Of a stretch of 64,000 bases of DNA, positions 36,347 to 46,799 are shown piece by piece. The translations under genes and the position numbers were made by a program. The stretch is from Cynocephalus volans (lineage: Eukaryota > Chordata > Mammalia > Dermoptera > Cynocephalidae), in the NCBI RefSeq assembly GCF_027409185.1, contig NC_084471.1, forward strand, positions 6,850,535 through 6,914,534, read 5' to 3'. Below the pieces are notes generated by a model. That model was not told where the DNA came from, searched no databases, and saw nothing but the letters and a program-made list of their open reading frames with translations. Positions within the stretch are counted from its first letter, which is position 1; each line of letters begins with the position of its first letter.

Positions 36347-37624
36347 GCCTGTGCCCTGCCTGCCTGGCCTGCCTGCCTGCCTGGCCTGTGCCCTGCCTGC
36401 CTGCCTGCCTGCCTGGCCTGTGCCCTGCCTGCCTGCCTGCCTGGCCTGCCTGGCCTGTGCCCTGCCTGCCCTGCCTGCCCTGCCTGCCTGCCTGCCCTGC
36501 CTGCCCTGCCTGCCTGCCCTGCCTGCCTGCCTGCCTGACCTGCCCTGCCTGGCCTGTGCCCTGCCTGCCCTGCCTGGCCTGTGCCCTGCCTGCCCTGCCT
36601 GCCCTGCCTGCCTGCCCTGCCTGGCCTGTGCCCTGCCTGCCTGCCTGCCTGGCCTGCCCTGCCTGGCCTGTGCCCTGCCTGCCCTGCCTGCCCTGCCTGC
36701 CTGCCTGCCCTGCCTGCCCTGCCTGCCTGCCCTGCCTGCCTGCCTGCCTGACCTGCCCTGCCTGGCCTGTGCCCTGCCTGCCCTGCCTGGCCTGTGCCCT
36801 GCCTGCCCTGCCTGCCCTGCCTGCCTGCCCTGCCTGGCCTGTGCCCTGCCTGCCTGCCCTGCCTGGCCTGTGCCCTGCCTGCCCTGCCTGCCTGCCTGCC
36901 TGGCCTGCCTGCCCTGCCTGCCTGCCCTGCCTGCCTGCCCTGCCTGCCTGCCTGCCTGGCCTGCCTGCCCTGCCTGCCTGCCTGCCTGCCTGCCCTGCCT
37001 GCCTGCCTGCCTGGCCTGTGCCCTGCCTGCCCTGCCTGCCCTGCCTGCCCTGCCTGCCTGCCCTGCCTGGCCTGTGCCCTGCCTGCCCTGCCTGCCTGCC
37101 CTGCCTGGCCTGTGCCCTGCCTGCCCTACCTGCCCTGCCTGCCCTGCCTGCCTGCCCTGCCTGGCCTGTGCCCTGCCTGCCCTGCCTGCCCTGCCTGCCT
37201 GCCCTGCCTGGCCTGTGCCCTGCCTGCCCTGCCTGCCTGCCCTGCCTGCCCTGCCTGCCCTGCCTGCCTGCCCTGCCTGGCCTGCCTGCCTGCCCTGCCT
37301 GGCCTGTGCCCTGCCTGCCTGCCTGCCTGCCTGCCCTGCCTGCCTGCCCTGCCTGGCCTGTGCCCTGCCCTGCCCTGCCTGCCCTGCCTGCCCTGCCTGC
37401 CTGCCCTGCCTGCCCTGCCTGCCCTGCCTGCCTGCCCTGCCTGGCCTGTGCCCTGCCTGCCCTGCCCTGCCTGCCCTGCCTGCCCTGCCTGCCCTGCCTG
37501 CCTGCCCTGCCTGGCCTGTGCCCTGCCTGCCCTGCCTGCCTGCCCTGCCCTGGCCTGTGCCCTGCCTGCCCTGCCTGCCTGCCTGGCCTGCGCCCCGCGC
37601 CCCGTCCTCCCTCCGTCGCCGTCC
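36313..37624. repeat. CCTG/CCCTG tandem array with higher-order duplication, almost free of A
   Basis: The tract consists of CCTG and CCCTG words plus a recurrent 'ggcctgtgccctgcc' module; the last 40-50 bases grade into the CpG island. On the plus strand only three A occur in 1.3 kb (36538, 36751, 37128). A block of roughly 190 bp around 'gcctgacctgccctgcc' is repeated 213 bp later (starts near 36450 and 36663), so part of the array grew by duplicating a long unit, not by slippage alone. It lies in PARVB intron 1, about 225 bp downstream of the splice donor. Sense RNA would carry CAGG/CAGGG repeats. Because all stop codons on both strands need an A-T pair, the tract is open in nearly every frame; the long ORFs over it are artefacts. 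Confidence 0.95.
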
Positions 37625-37842
37625 AGGGCACGGCAGGGCAGGGCACTCCGCTCAAGGAGCCGGCGGGTCCCCGAGCCCGCGCCCGCCCAGCGCGCCCCGC
37701 ACACCGCACTGTCCGACCCAGACGCTCGTCGCACGACGGTCACCGTGTGACCAGGGCTGGCCGAGGAGGCCTGCGGGCGGGCCCGGCCGGGTGGGAAGGC
37801 GGCGGCGGGGGGCCGAGCGCGTGGGCCCGGGCCTGGGGGCGC

Positions 37843-37848
37843 ACTCAC
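37843..37848 (-). other. PARVB: Splice donor of PARVB exon 1
   Basis: On the minus strand the exon ends GAGG and is followed by GTGAGT, a near-perfect U1 site that leaves the codon in phase 1. It is the only strong donor immediately after the conserved peptide. Confidence 0.85.
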
Positions 37849-37963
37849 CCTCCCGGGCCTTCTTCCTCCTGGCCAGCGTGCCGCCCAGCTTGCCCAGGAA
37901 CGACTCGTCCTTCTTCATCCCGCGGGGCCGCGGGGCCGGCGAGCGCGGCGGCGCCGACGACAT
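37849..37963 (-). CDS. PARVB: Beta-parvin (affixin), short isoform, first coding exon (partial CDS)
   Basis: Encodes the first 38 residues plus one base of the next codon. It begins MSSAPPRSPAPRP and contains the hallmark MKKDESFLGKLGGTLAR, then a basic stretch ending ARE. This is the N-terminus of beta-parvin, the focal-adhesion adaptor that binds integrin-linked kinase and actin through two calponin-homology domains encoded further downstream (not in this window). The exon ends at a GTGAGT donor in phase 1, as expected for the family, where the next residue is Val in AREV. Start choice: the ATG at 37963 has a weak context (C at -3, T at +4), while Met16 (37918) has G at -3, so leaky scanning to Met16 is plausible. 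The frame stays open upstream to 38263, but only GC-rich low-complexity sequence lies there. Human beta-parvin differs mainly by conservative Arg/Lys changes after LAR. Confidence 0.9.
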
Positions 37964-38399
37964 GGGCCGCGCGTGGGTGGGGAGCCGCCCGGGTCGCCGC
38001 CGTCGCCGCCGCCCGCTCGCCCCGGGGAGTGGCCGGGAGGGCGCGGCCCCGCCGCCGGCGCCCGCCCCAGGCCGCGCGCCGTCCCCGCTGGCCAGTGCGG
38101 AGCCGCTACAGGCCCCCGCCCCCTCGTTCCCGGCACACCCGAGCCCCGCGCCGTGCCCGGCTCCGCGGGTGGCGCCCGATCCGGTGGGCAGCGCGACAGC
38201 CCCGGCAGCCCCTTTGTGCGGCCTCGGCGCGTCCTGGAAGCCGGGTGTCAGATAGCCGCACAAATATGTGACTTAGCGACGCGTGGGGCTGCGGGAGCCC
38301 TCGGGGACAGCGGACCGCCCCGGTCCCCAGGGGCCTGGAGGAGGCTGGGGGCTGCCGGGGGCGGGTAAGCCCAGTAGACCCCCCGGGGAGATCAGGGAA

Positions 38400-38859
38400 C
38401 TGTTTCTGGAAGAGGCGATGGGGACGCCCCGGGAACAGCTGGCTGGCAGGTAAAATCGGGGCGACAGAAGGGCCAGAGGCCAGCGGGGCACCGGCGAGGG
38501 GAGAGGGGAGACGCGGGGAAGGCAGGCCTGGCGGGCACCGGCTGCTGAGGAGCCGGTGATGAGTCTAACAAGGTGGACGCTGGTGATGTGGCCACAGTGG
38601 CTGGGTGGAGGGAGGCCAGAAGCAGGAGACCAGTAACCCGGGAGAGAAAGGAGCAGATTTCTGGATGTCAGTGGAAGTCCTAGACTTGAGGAACTAGGAA
38701 CAGCCAAGGCCGGGTGTCCTGCTCTGGAGCCAGGGGGACGCCGGGTCACTCTCCCAGAGATGGGGGATGTCAGAGGACCTGTGACTGGGGAGTCTGGGTC
38801 TAGGCGTGGGTCACGGTTGTTTTTCTCTGTCCATTTTAATGGTCCAGTGCCTTGCACTG
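38400..38859. other. GC-rich island shore, unassigned
   Basis: Upstream of the presumed promoter. No repeat or exon recognised; may hold proximal regulatory sequence or 5' UTR. Confidence 0.45.
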
Positions 38860-39090
38860 TAAACTGCAATTCAGTGCAATAAATATTTACATTGGCCGAG
38901 TGCGGACCAGGCCTGGTCCTCCAGTTGGGGGTCGTCAGAGGAGGAGCACAGAGCCTTGCCCTCCAGGAGTGAGTGACCGTGATCAGAGGACACGGAGCTG
39001 GGGAGCCAGCAAGGATGCGGACGGTGGGGGGAGGGCAGAGGAATTGCTGAGGGGCAGAGGAGGCTTGTCAGGGAAGGGACACTGATGAAG
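38860..39090 (-). repeat. L2 LINE fragment
   Basis: 'gtgcaataaatatttacatt' then 'gcggaccaggcctggtcctc' and 'agccttgccctccaggagtg' fit the reversed L2 3' end. Confidence 0.65.
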
Positions 39091-39450
39091 CCCCCTTTCC
39101 CCTTCATTCAGTAAAGGAAGAGACAACTCACCAGGCAGAAGGGAAAGACAGAGGGAGAGATCGTGTTAGTGTCCTCTGGCTGTCATAACAAACTGCCACA
39201 AACTGGGTGGCTCAGAGCAGAAATTTATTCCCTCACCGTTTGAGGCTACAAGTCCGAATCAACGTGTCAGCGGCGTTGGTGTCTCTGGAGGCTCTGAGGG
39301 CGAATCTGTTCCGTGCCTCTCTCCTAAGATCTGGTGGTGTGCTGGCAGTCTTTGGGGTCCCTTGTTTATAGAAGCATCACCCTGATCCCGCCTCCGTCTT
39401 TACATGGCCCTCTCCCTGTGTGCGAGTCTGCGTCCAAATTTCTCCCTTTT

Positions 39451-39564
39451 TCTTTCTTTCTTTCTTTTTTTTTTTTTTGGTTGCTGGCCGGAAGGATCTG
39501 TAACTTTGACCTTGGTCTTATTATCAACACTGAGCTCTAACCAACTAAGCCAACTGGCCAGCCC
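39451..39564 (-). repeat. tRNA-Ile-derived SINE, monomer, within MLT1
   Basis: T-rich tail, reverse body ending 'gccaactggccagccc'. Approximate target duplication atttctccctttt / actttctctttt. Confidence 0.85.
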
Positions 39565-39580
39565 ACTTTCTCTTTTTTCT

Positions 39581-39756
39581 TCTCTCTCTTTTTTTTTTAT
39601 AAAGATGACCAGTAAGGGGATCTTAGCCCTTGGCTTGGTGTTGTCAGCCCCACACTCAACCACTGAGCCAACCGGCCATCCCTATACAGGATCCGAACCC
39701 GTGGCCTTGGTGTTGTCAGCACCGCACTCTCCCAAGTGAGCCACAGGCCGGCCCCT
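39581..39756 (-). repeat. tRNA-derived SINE, dimer
   Basis: Two tRNA-like units joined by 'ccctatacaggatccg'. Target duplication ctttctcttttttct (39566-39580) / ctttatcttttttct (39759-39773), so it inserted beside the tail-side flank of the preceding SINE. Confidence 0.9.
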
Positions 39757-39944
39757 TCCTTTATCTTTTTTCTAAGGACACAGTCATGTTGGATTAGAAC
39801 CCACCCTTTGACCTCATTTTAACTTATCATCGCAAAGACCTTATTTCCAGACAAGGTCACATTGACAGGTCCTGGGGGTTAGGACGTCAACATCAGTGGG
39901 GGGACACAATTCCACCTGTAACAGTGACGAGCTGGCTGGCGTGG

Positions 39945-40400
39945 CTTGCAAGTCTGGAGTGAGAACAGGGGGGGATGAGGCAGGACTGCCCCGAGTGCTG
40001 AGGTTAGGAGTGTGCACTCGATCTTGTGCAAGGAGTGGGAGCCATTGAAAGAGTCATCCCAACATGGAGAGGGGATTGAAGCGAAACCCGGAGCTCGAGA
40101 CCAATTCAGAAGCTCCTGACAGGGGCCAGGTAAGAGGTGCTGAAGTCGTGTACTAAGGCCACGGCAGAGGGAAGGGGGACGAATTTGAATGAACTTTTGG
40201 AACTGGGAACAACAAAATGGTTGGATGCTGGGGTTAGAGAAGTGAAGGGTCAAAGAGGTCTCAGAAGCTTCTTACTCACATGGCCTAACCAAGCCAGGGA
40301 AGATGCAGAAAGATCGTGTATTTGGTTACTGAGATCCCAATGGGATAATGACACAGTTGGGAAGGCAGTGATCCGGGTGCTCTCTGGATGCTGGAGGGAT
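39945..40400 (-). repeat. Possible L2/CR1-like fragment, very diverged
   Basis: 'aaggagtgggagccattgaa' and the following purine-rich text resemble reverse L2-class sequence. Weak. Confidence 0.35.
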
Positions 40401-40411
40401 ACTGTCATCTA

Positions 40412-40585
40412 GGGCAGGGATCTCTGGCCTTTTCAAGAATCTGGTGCATGGTACAGACACTCTACCCTAGACAAACACACACCCGAGATGTCATATACTG
40501 TTTCCAGAGGTCTACTGACACTTCCCCAGCCTCCCCAGCCTCGGCGCATCCATGAACCCCAAGTGGAGAACCTCTGACCAGGAGA
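40412..40585 (+). mobile_element. MER20-like hAT MITE
   Basis: Begins 'gcagggatctctggcctttt' and ends 'catgaaccccaagtggagaa', with the family's AC-rich middle. Confidence 0.65.
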
Positions 40586-42179
40586 GGGTGAAGGGAGAAG
40601 AAACCCTGGGAAACACCAACCAGGAAAGAAAATGGAAGAGCTGTCCTCAAAGGGGACAGAACCAGGAAAAGCCAAGGTCCAGAAGGCTGAAGAAGTAGCT
40701 GCAGTTCCGGGCACATGGTAACCGCCCAGTAAATAATTGATTGTTTGAATATTTCATCAGTGGTTCCAGCTTCCCAGTGCACACACAGAATTTACAATTT
40801 TCATTCTGTAACTTCTCATTTGAACACTGCAGAGACAGGTCGAATCCTACATTGAAAAATGCCATTACAGCTTAAAGGAATTTCTCTAGTAGATAACCCA
40901 AGACCTGACAATGGCCCACATATTTCATGCAGGACAAGCTATAACCAAGTGATTCTTGGTCGTAAGAGGAATTGGTCTGAGCTTTTCATGACAGTAGAGT
41001 TCCTGGAATTCTGTACACCTAATTTATATAAAAATGAAATCATTTCCTTGATAATGTGTTTCTTAAAGAAAAATGGAATCATATTTTAAATGCAAGCATG
41101 GTACTTATTACTAAGAAATCCCATGTAGAGCAGTGAGTGACTTCTCGGTAAAGTTCATAATCGTTCCTTGCCCTCGGGTGAGTAATGACTTTTGCAGCCA
41201 CAGACTGAAAGCACTGCATTCACTTCTTCTATTTTCCTTGTACCTCTTTGGCTAGAGAATAGGATGATTTCTTATCAAATGCATGTTGGAAGATTTTTTT
41301 TAATTATTATGTTAGTTGTCATGGTATTTCATCTTGTATGTGCCGTAGATGACAATCAAGAACTTACTTGATGGCTGTGGATAATTAGTGTTTGTTTTTC
41401 AGGATGAGAGGAAGGAAGGACAATGACCTCAACCCCAAAACTTTCCCTCCCTCCTGGTCTGGCTCCTGGGGAGTTTACGTAGCTAGCTTTCTCTCTGGGG
41501 TAGCCTAACCAGAACTACTTTCCGAATTGCTTTACAGAGCAGCAAACATAAATATTAACTTGAAGGTTGGAAAGTGCTGGTTTTTAATAAAAAGAGAATT
41601 TAACGAGATGCAGAAATATGAACTTGGCTCCTGTCTGCATCAGCTCAGTCTCCAACTTCTTATGCTACATACACGTACCCCGTGCCATTGCCCTGTGTAC
41701 AATTTACATTTGGAGAACAGTCATGAAAATCAGACTACATGCAGCTGTCCCCATGAAAGAAACCCATTTGATTTGCTCTTGAACTGTGGCTTGCAAAGAG
41801 GCTTGTTCCTAATAAGCTTAATGAAGGTCAAGGAACAAGCATTTCATGAGCTCATGCCACGCGTACTCCTCGCCCTGGGCTGGGCCTGCACTGTGTGGTC
41901 CCGTCAGTGTCATTTATCCATATTCTTACCACCTTCCCCTAGATAGAGTCACTGGAGAGTCCAACGCAAATATAGACCAGGGTCTAGTGTGTTTGAACAA
42001 ACAGAAACGTTTTTCTGTATATGGTATCCAAATATAGCAGTTCTGTTACAAGAGGAAACCCGGTATGGCAACATTAAAAAATTAGGAACTTTTACCTGGC
42101 TCTTGTATGTTACTAAGTGTCCTAACAGCTTCAGCATAGGCAAGCTAAGCAAACAGCCATGAAAGAAATGTGGTAGGAG
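40586..42179. other. Unassigned sequence upstream of PARVB
   Basis: No exon or repeat recognised over 1.6 kb, AT-richer than the left flank. A 139-codon ORF (41527-41946) has no known motif. Confidence 0.5.
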
Positions 42180-42540
42180 AATGGACAGGCCAACTGGGAG
42201 ATGCATACAGTGGAATACACTGAGCGATAAAAAAGACCAGTGTGGATGTATCTCAGAAACATGTTGTGTGAAATGAGGCCAGACAGACACAAAAGAGCAC
42301 AGACTGCATGATTCCACGTATTTGAAGTTCAAGGACAAGCAGCCTCTGTCCTGTGTTGAGAGCAGTTACCCTGGGGGGCAGAGGGTCTTGCCTGGATGGG
42401 GCACCAGTGAACTCTCCGGGTGTGGCACGTTGCGTGTCCTGATCGGGTGGTCGTCATGCACTGTGTACATAAGTGAAGTGCCGTCAGACTATCCGCTGAA
42501 ATTGCATTTCACGGTATAAAATTAGAACTCATTAAAGTCT
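42180..42540 (+). mobile_element. L1 LINE 3' fragment
   Basis: 'gatgcatacagtggaataca', 'agactgcatgattccacgta' and the ending 'taaaattagaactcattaaa' follow the old L1 3' order. Confidence 0.8.
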
Positions 42541-43791
42541 TGGGGAACAGAAAGTCAGTAAGTGACGGCCCTGGGCAGGATAATTTGAGTTCTTTTCCTT
42601 ACATGCATTGAGTTCATTATTCATCAGTGTCTCATATGATAATACGGCAGCACTCTGAGTGCTTAAGTTTTTAAAGCTGCAAGCTTTCTCTCACTTCCCT
42701 TTAATGTAACTTAAAAAAAAAAAAAAAAGCTGATATCTTTCAAAAAGAATAAAAACAGTCTTTAGCTCTTTGGGAGAGGAAAGAGAACTCATTTGAGGGA
42801 GTACCAAGACTGTGCAAATGTTTCCTTGTGTTGCTCATTTTCAAACCTCCAAGCAATTTCAGGAGAGTTAGAAGTGCGTAGAGAAGTGACGAAAATGTTC
42901 AATTGATTCAGTGGTGGAGAAAATACCTTTTTTCCCCCAGGTTATACTTCTGATGCAATCTTACTGCACTCTGGGGTAGCATTTTCAAGTATGCGGTAAT
43001 CATAATATCTAAACTAGCATTTTGAATGGTGTTATTTAATCAGTTTGCTAATTTAGTGATCTGGCAAGAGAGGAACCTGTGATTTTCACTGGAAATGCTA
43101 AGAGCTCGAAAAGAGGACCAAACTTGCCTGGAACTTAAAAACTGTGGTGGTGATACTTTTTTCCCATACCACATGTGAGCAGTGCATGAATCACTGGCTG
43201 CAACGATCAACAGCCTTTTACTCAAATGATTTTAGAAACGCCAGCAAACTTTGAGACAAGGGAAGTTGGATTTTCATTTATTAGCAACTCCTTTGAGTTT
43301 TCTTTTTGCATACTTGGCCAATTGAACTACATATGCAGTTTCTTTCCTTAAATATTTTATAGATGAGGAATGAATGAATAACTTGGTAGCATGGGGGAGA
43401 ACTGGTAAAGCCCCCTTAAAAAGACTTCCTTCCAGCTATCAGACAATAGGGGATGAGCAAGCTCCTGGAAAAATGCCAATACCTCTTATGTGGATGGGAG
43501 AACAAAGGCCAGGCCTATTAGACATTTGCACCTTAGCCTGAATTTCTCCGACCATTTATTTGCCATATATCTATCACCTGCCTGCAAAATAAAAGACTTT
43601 GCTTTCCTCCTCCCACCAAATTTGACAGCAGTGAGCGGGTGAAGGTTGTGCTTTGGCTGAAGGAAAGAATGAGTGTCGTGGGGGAGAACTGAAGGGTGGG
43701 GCCCTTTGGGGGAGTGAGATGCTCCAGGCTGCTGAAGCTGATGATGTGGACATCAGTACAATACGAGAACATCACTTGTGCCTGGAGGAGA
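42541..43791. other. Unassigned sequence
   Basis: An A-run at 42713-42728 with no attached SINE. No exon recognised. Confidence 0.45.
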
Positions 43792-44070
43792 CAGTGGTCT
43801 AGGGTAGGAGTCTGTAAGGGACTAGACTTCTATCGCGATGACTCAACTTTGCTATTGTCGCTTGAAAGCAGTCATAGATATTATGTAAGCAAATGAGTGT
43901 GTTCCTATAAAACTTTGTTTATAAACACAGAGATGTGAATTTCATACAATTTTCCTGTGTCACAAAATCTTTTGATTTTTTTTATCCCAAATATTTAAAA
44001 TGTAAACCCATTCTTTGCTCACAGGCCATTCAAAAACAGGCATTGAGCAGATTTGGGAGTAGATCGTGTT
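43792..44070 (-). mobile_element. hAT-type MITE, copy 3 of 4
   Basis: Reverse copy of the family at 17873: 'gactcaactttgctattgtc', 'aaaactttgtttataaacac' and 'cccattctttgctcacaggc'. It includes a central segment missing from copies 1 and 2. Confidence 0.75.
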
Positions 44071-44241
44071 GTCAGAACTGAATTTCATTTACCGCACATT
44101 TTTGCCTGAAAGTCCTAATAGTAGTAATGACAACGGTACCACTAAAAACTGATGTTTGAAAGACATATGGATTCAGATTCTGTCGTTCTGAACTCTAAGA
44201 TACTATACAAAATCTTTCATTGCATTAGAAATGCATTATTA

Positions 44242-44338
44242 GGGCTGGCCGGGTAGCTCAGTTGGTTAGAGTGCAGCCTTATAACACCAAGGTCATGGGT
44301 TCGGATCCCCACACCGGCCATCCAAAAAAAAAAAAAAA
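44242..44338 (+). repeat. tRNA-Ile-derived SINE, monomer, best preserved
   Basis: Clear A box 'ggtagctcagttggttagag' and B box 'gggttcggatcc', ending ccggcca + A17. Target duplication aatgcattatta (44230-44241) / aacacattatta (44339-44350). The anticodon loop reads cttataa. Confidence 0.95.
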
Positions 44339-44424
44339 AACACATTATTAACCCAGTATTTCCACAAGTGAGTCAGTACCAGTTTAACTTATAATTTATT
44401 CCATAAAGCTTTCTGCACACTTAT

Positions 44425-44545
44425 AAAGAGGCAGGAGTATACTGCAGCACCACTTGTCATATTGGGAAATGGAAACCACCTCAATGTGCACCTTTAATTA
44501 CACAAATTATAGCGGAATACCACCCCACCATGGAACCTTATAGGA
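44425..44545 (+). mobile_element. L1 LINE scrap
   Basis: 'tattgggaaatggaaaccac' followed by 'tgtgcacctttaattacaca' resembles the L1 ORF2 end. Short and diverged. Confidence 0.45.
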
Positions 44546-45091
44546 CAACTTGGCAAGGGAACGGGGCTTTAGGGAAGCCCAACTCTTAAACTTCAAATAC
44601 TTTATCAAGGGGAATAGCTGATTTGAACTCTGCCTTTTTATCTGGCAGTACAAAAAATAACAAATTGATGTTTATGTAGAGCAAATAGAACTGATTTCAA
44701 AACCAATTAGAATACATTTTGATTGAGAAAATGAATACTCAGACAGGCACAGCTCGATCATCAGTTAAAAGTGCAGTCTGATAAGTGATGGAAATTTTCA
44801 TTTGTTCAAGTTTGCAATTCCTACGCTCAAATCTGTTCTGTGATTGTCCACCTAACACACCTACTGTAGTTTATCACTAATAGAGATCAGAGGGCTGAGG
44901 AGCTGCAAGCAAATTATGCTCTTAAATCAGGAAAGTATTAAAATGTGAAGCTGAACTCTGGTAAATTATCTTAAGACTGTAAAAATTTCCAATTTGCAAG
45001 GAAATCAGTAAAGTTCAAGGCTTGAAAAGACTATTCAAACATCAGTGCGCCTTACATATTTATTATAAATAGCTATTAAGATATGGAGCTC
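44546..45091. other. Unassigned AT-rich sequence
   Basis: Nothing recognised. Confidence 0.45.
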
Positions 45092-45182
45092 GGGCTGGCC
45101 GGTTAGCTCAGTCGGTGAGAGCATGGTGCTGATAACACCAAGGTCAAGAGTTTGGGTCCCCTTACCAGCCAGCCGCCAAAAA
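45092..45182 (+). repeat. tRNA-Ile-derived SINE, monomer
   Basis: 'ggctggccggttagctcagt' and the anticodon loop ctgataa between tggtg and cacca, i.e. an Ile(GAT)-like arm. The A tail is very short. A nearby T-run (45199-45216) is separate. Confidence 0.9.
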
Positions 45183-45467
45183 ATGCAGAGCTTAAATTTT
45201 TTTTTTTTTTTTTTCAAGAAACACTGGCAGCAGTAGCAGGGGCCCAGGCCCGGGGGGTGGTGACCCATGCAGCTATCTGTAACACAGTCTGCTGAGTGTT
45301 ATAAAAGTCAGCCTAATTATGCCACAACTTTCCTCCAACTCAAAGTTATCATTTTCTAGTAATCTGAAAAGAAAAATGCCAAAAGTAGTCTTTTTTCTTA
45401 GAAGGATTATCCCTTGCACATAGGAGACACACAGTACATCTTTAATGAATCATAAAAGCCTGCCATT

Positions 45468-45917
45468 AAAGGCGCAAACAACCCAAATGTCCATCCACAG
45501 ATGAATGGATAAACAAAATGTGGTATGTACATAATACATACATGAAATTGTGACCCATACCAGGGATGAACCCTGAGGACATGATGCCCAGTGAAATAAG
45601 CCAGTCACAAGAAGACAGATACTGTGTGATTCTGCTTATATGAGGAGCCTAGAGAAAAATTCACAAATTCACAGAGACAAAGTAGAGTGGTGGCTGCCAG
45701 GGGCTGGGGGGAGAGGGACTGGGAGTGACCGTCTCATGGGTGCAGCGTTTCAGTTCAGGGAGACGAAAAGAGCTATGGAGATGGAGGGCAGCGATAGACA
45801 CTCAACGTTGTGAATGGACTTAATGCCTCTGAACTGCAGGCTTTAAAATGATTAAAATGGTACATTTTATATTATGCATTATTTCCCTACAACTATTAAA
45901 AAAAAAAAAAAAAAAAG
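45468..45917 (+). mobile_element. L1 LINE 3' end with poly(A)
   Basis: 'acaacccaaatgtccatcca', 'cagatgaatggataaacaaa', 'gtggtggctgccaggggctg', then a terminal A-run at 45898-45917. A candidate short target duplication 'aaaagcctg' flanks it. Confidence 0.9.
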
Positions 45918-46289
45918 CCTGTGTCAAAGACCCAAAATAAATCAGGCCCTGAAACTAAAGGTAATTTAATCAACTTTGCAAAGTACTGCCCAGGGTGTTG
46001 GAAAAGATGGTAGGTCTTTCCTGTGGAGGAGGGGAAGTGGCAGGAAAGAGACGGCAGGAAAGGGTCGACTGGAGAGCCAGCCCTCGGGAAGAGAATGAAA
46101 GATTACTCCAGCCAGTAACCCAGAGGGGAAGGATCGGAGATGGGGAAGAAATTCACATAAATCTCCCGCCTCCAGTGTGGGAGTGCGCAGCCTGATGAGA
46201 GGGCTTCCAGCTAACTGCAAAGCCAGCGCAGAAGTGAATAATTGGTTTCTCAGCAGGGATTGCAGACCACTCCTGCCTTCCCCCTCTTC

Positions 46290-46475
46290 CCTTAGGTGGA
46301 GCTGGGCTCTCCCTCCCTGGTCTTTCCAGGATCAAGGCCCTTCTCCTTGTTGACTTGTCTGTTCTCCGCACTAGACAGGCAATGTCATCTCCCCTTGTAC
46401 CCCAAAACCTGGCCCTGTACACAGTAAGACCTCCATCAACGTCTGCTGAATGAATGAATGAAAGGCACTGACTGA
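46290..46475 (+). repeat. L2 LINE 3' end
   Basis: 'ggccctgtacacagtaagac' and 'aacgtctgctgaatgaatga' are the L2 3' terminus. Confidence 0.7.
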
Positions 46476-46799
46476 TGAGAGCAGCTGGACGGTAATGATC
46501 GCATGAGGTTACCGCAGCCACTTGTGGTTATTGTGGTGGTTGCATCCATGCAGAAAAGCTTTTATCGATTGATGTAAGCGATCCATGGCTCCTGCTCCTA
46601 CCGTGGCCCGGGTGAAAGATTCAGTGATAAAGGTGATTTGCCCTCACATGGAGAGAGGCATGACAGTCAAACGGAAGGAAAGACTAGGAAGCAAAGCTTT
46701 GCTGTCACTAGCTTTCGGACTGGCCATCCAGGAGATCCTGTGACATGCTGGGGAAAGGGGACAACCAAAACCTGCGCTTGATCACAGAGTTGATCTTAT

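Larger units (their letters stand above)
1..37848 (-). other. PARVB: PARVB intron 1, 5' part (continues beyond the window)
   Basis: Everything left of the exon-1 splice donor should be transcribed as intron of PARVB on the minus strand. I compared the minus-strand reading frames with what I know of the next beta-parvin segments (the acidic linker and first calponin-homology domain) and recognised none, so exon 2 is probably beyond position 1. The intron holds the CCTG array, many old repeats and eight lineage-specific SINEs. The placement is inferred from exon 1 alone; an unrecognised gene within the intron cannot be excluded. Confidence 0.7.
37590..38400. promoter_or_regulatory. PARVB: CpG island and presumed PARVB short-isoform promoter
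   Basis: CpG density is visibly far above the rest of the window and the sequence is GC-rich without repeats, surrounding the first coding exon. There is no convincing TATA box. Several GC-box-like stretches occur, for example 'gggggcgggtaag' near 38357. A broad, TATA-less start is expected from CpG-island promoters. The exact start site cannot be read from sequence. Confidence 0.8.
39160..39922 (-). mobile_element. MLT1-type LTR, split by two SINEs
   Basis: Left part 39160-39440 ('gtcctctggctgtcataaca', 'ccacaaactgggtggctcag') and right part 39774-39922 ('tgttggattagaacccaccc', 'ggtcctgggggttaggacgt') are contiguous MLT1 once the SINEs are removed. Confidence 0.85.

Noticed and set aside
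37652..38263. N-terminal extension of PARVB in the same open frame from an ATG at 38263 (203 codons)
   Set aside because: The upstream part is CpG-island low-complexity sequence without a known beta-parvin match, and the downstream part reads through the GTGAGT donor into intron.
35910..38271. Very long ORFs over the CCTG array (749 and 627 codons on +, 599 and 240 codons on -), low-complexity Cys/Leu/Pro or Gly/Gln/Arg repeats
   Set aside because: All stop codons on either strand require an A-T pair with A on the plus strand or its complement in the right register. The tract has three A in 1.3 kb, so open frames are inevitable. There is no splice or promoter support and no conserved domain.
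44242..44338. Functional tRNA-Ile gene
   Set aside because: The A and B boxes are good, but the anticodon stem is mismatched, an A17 tail and target duplication are present, and 20 relatives lie in the window. It is a SINE.
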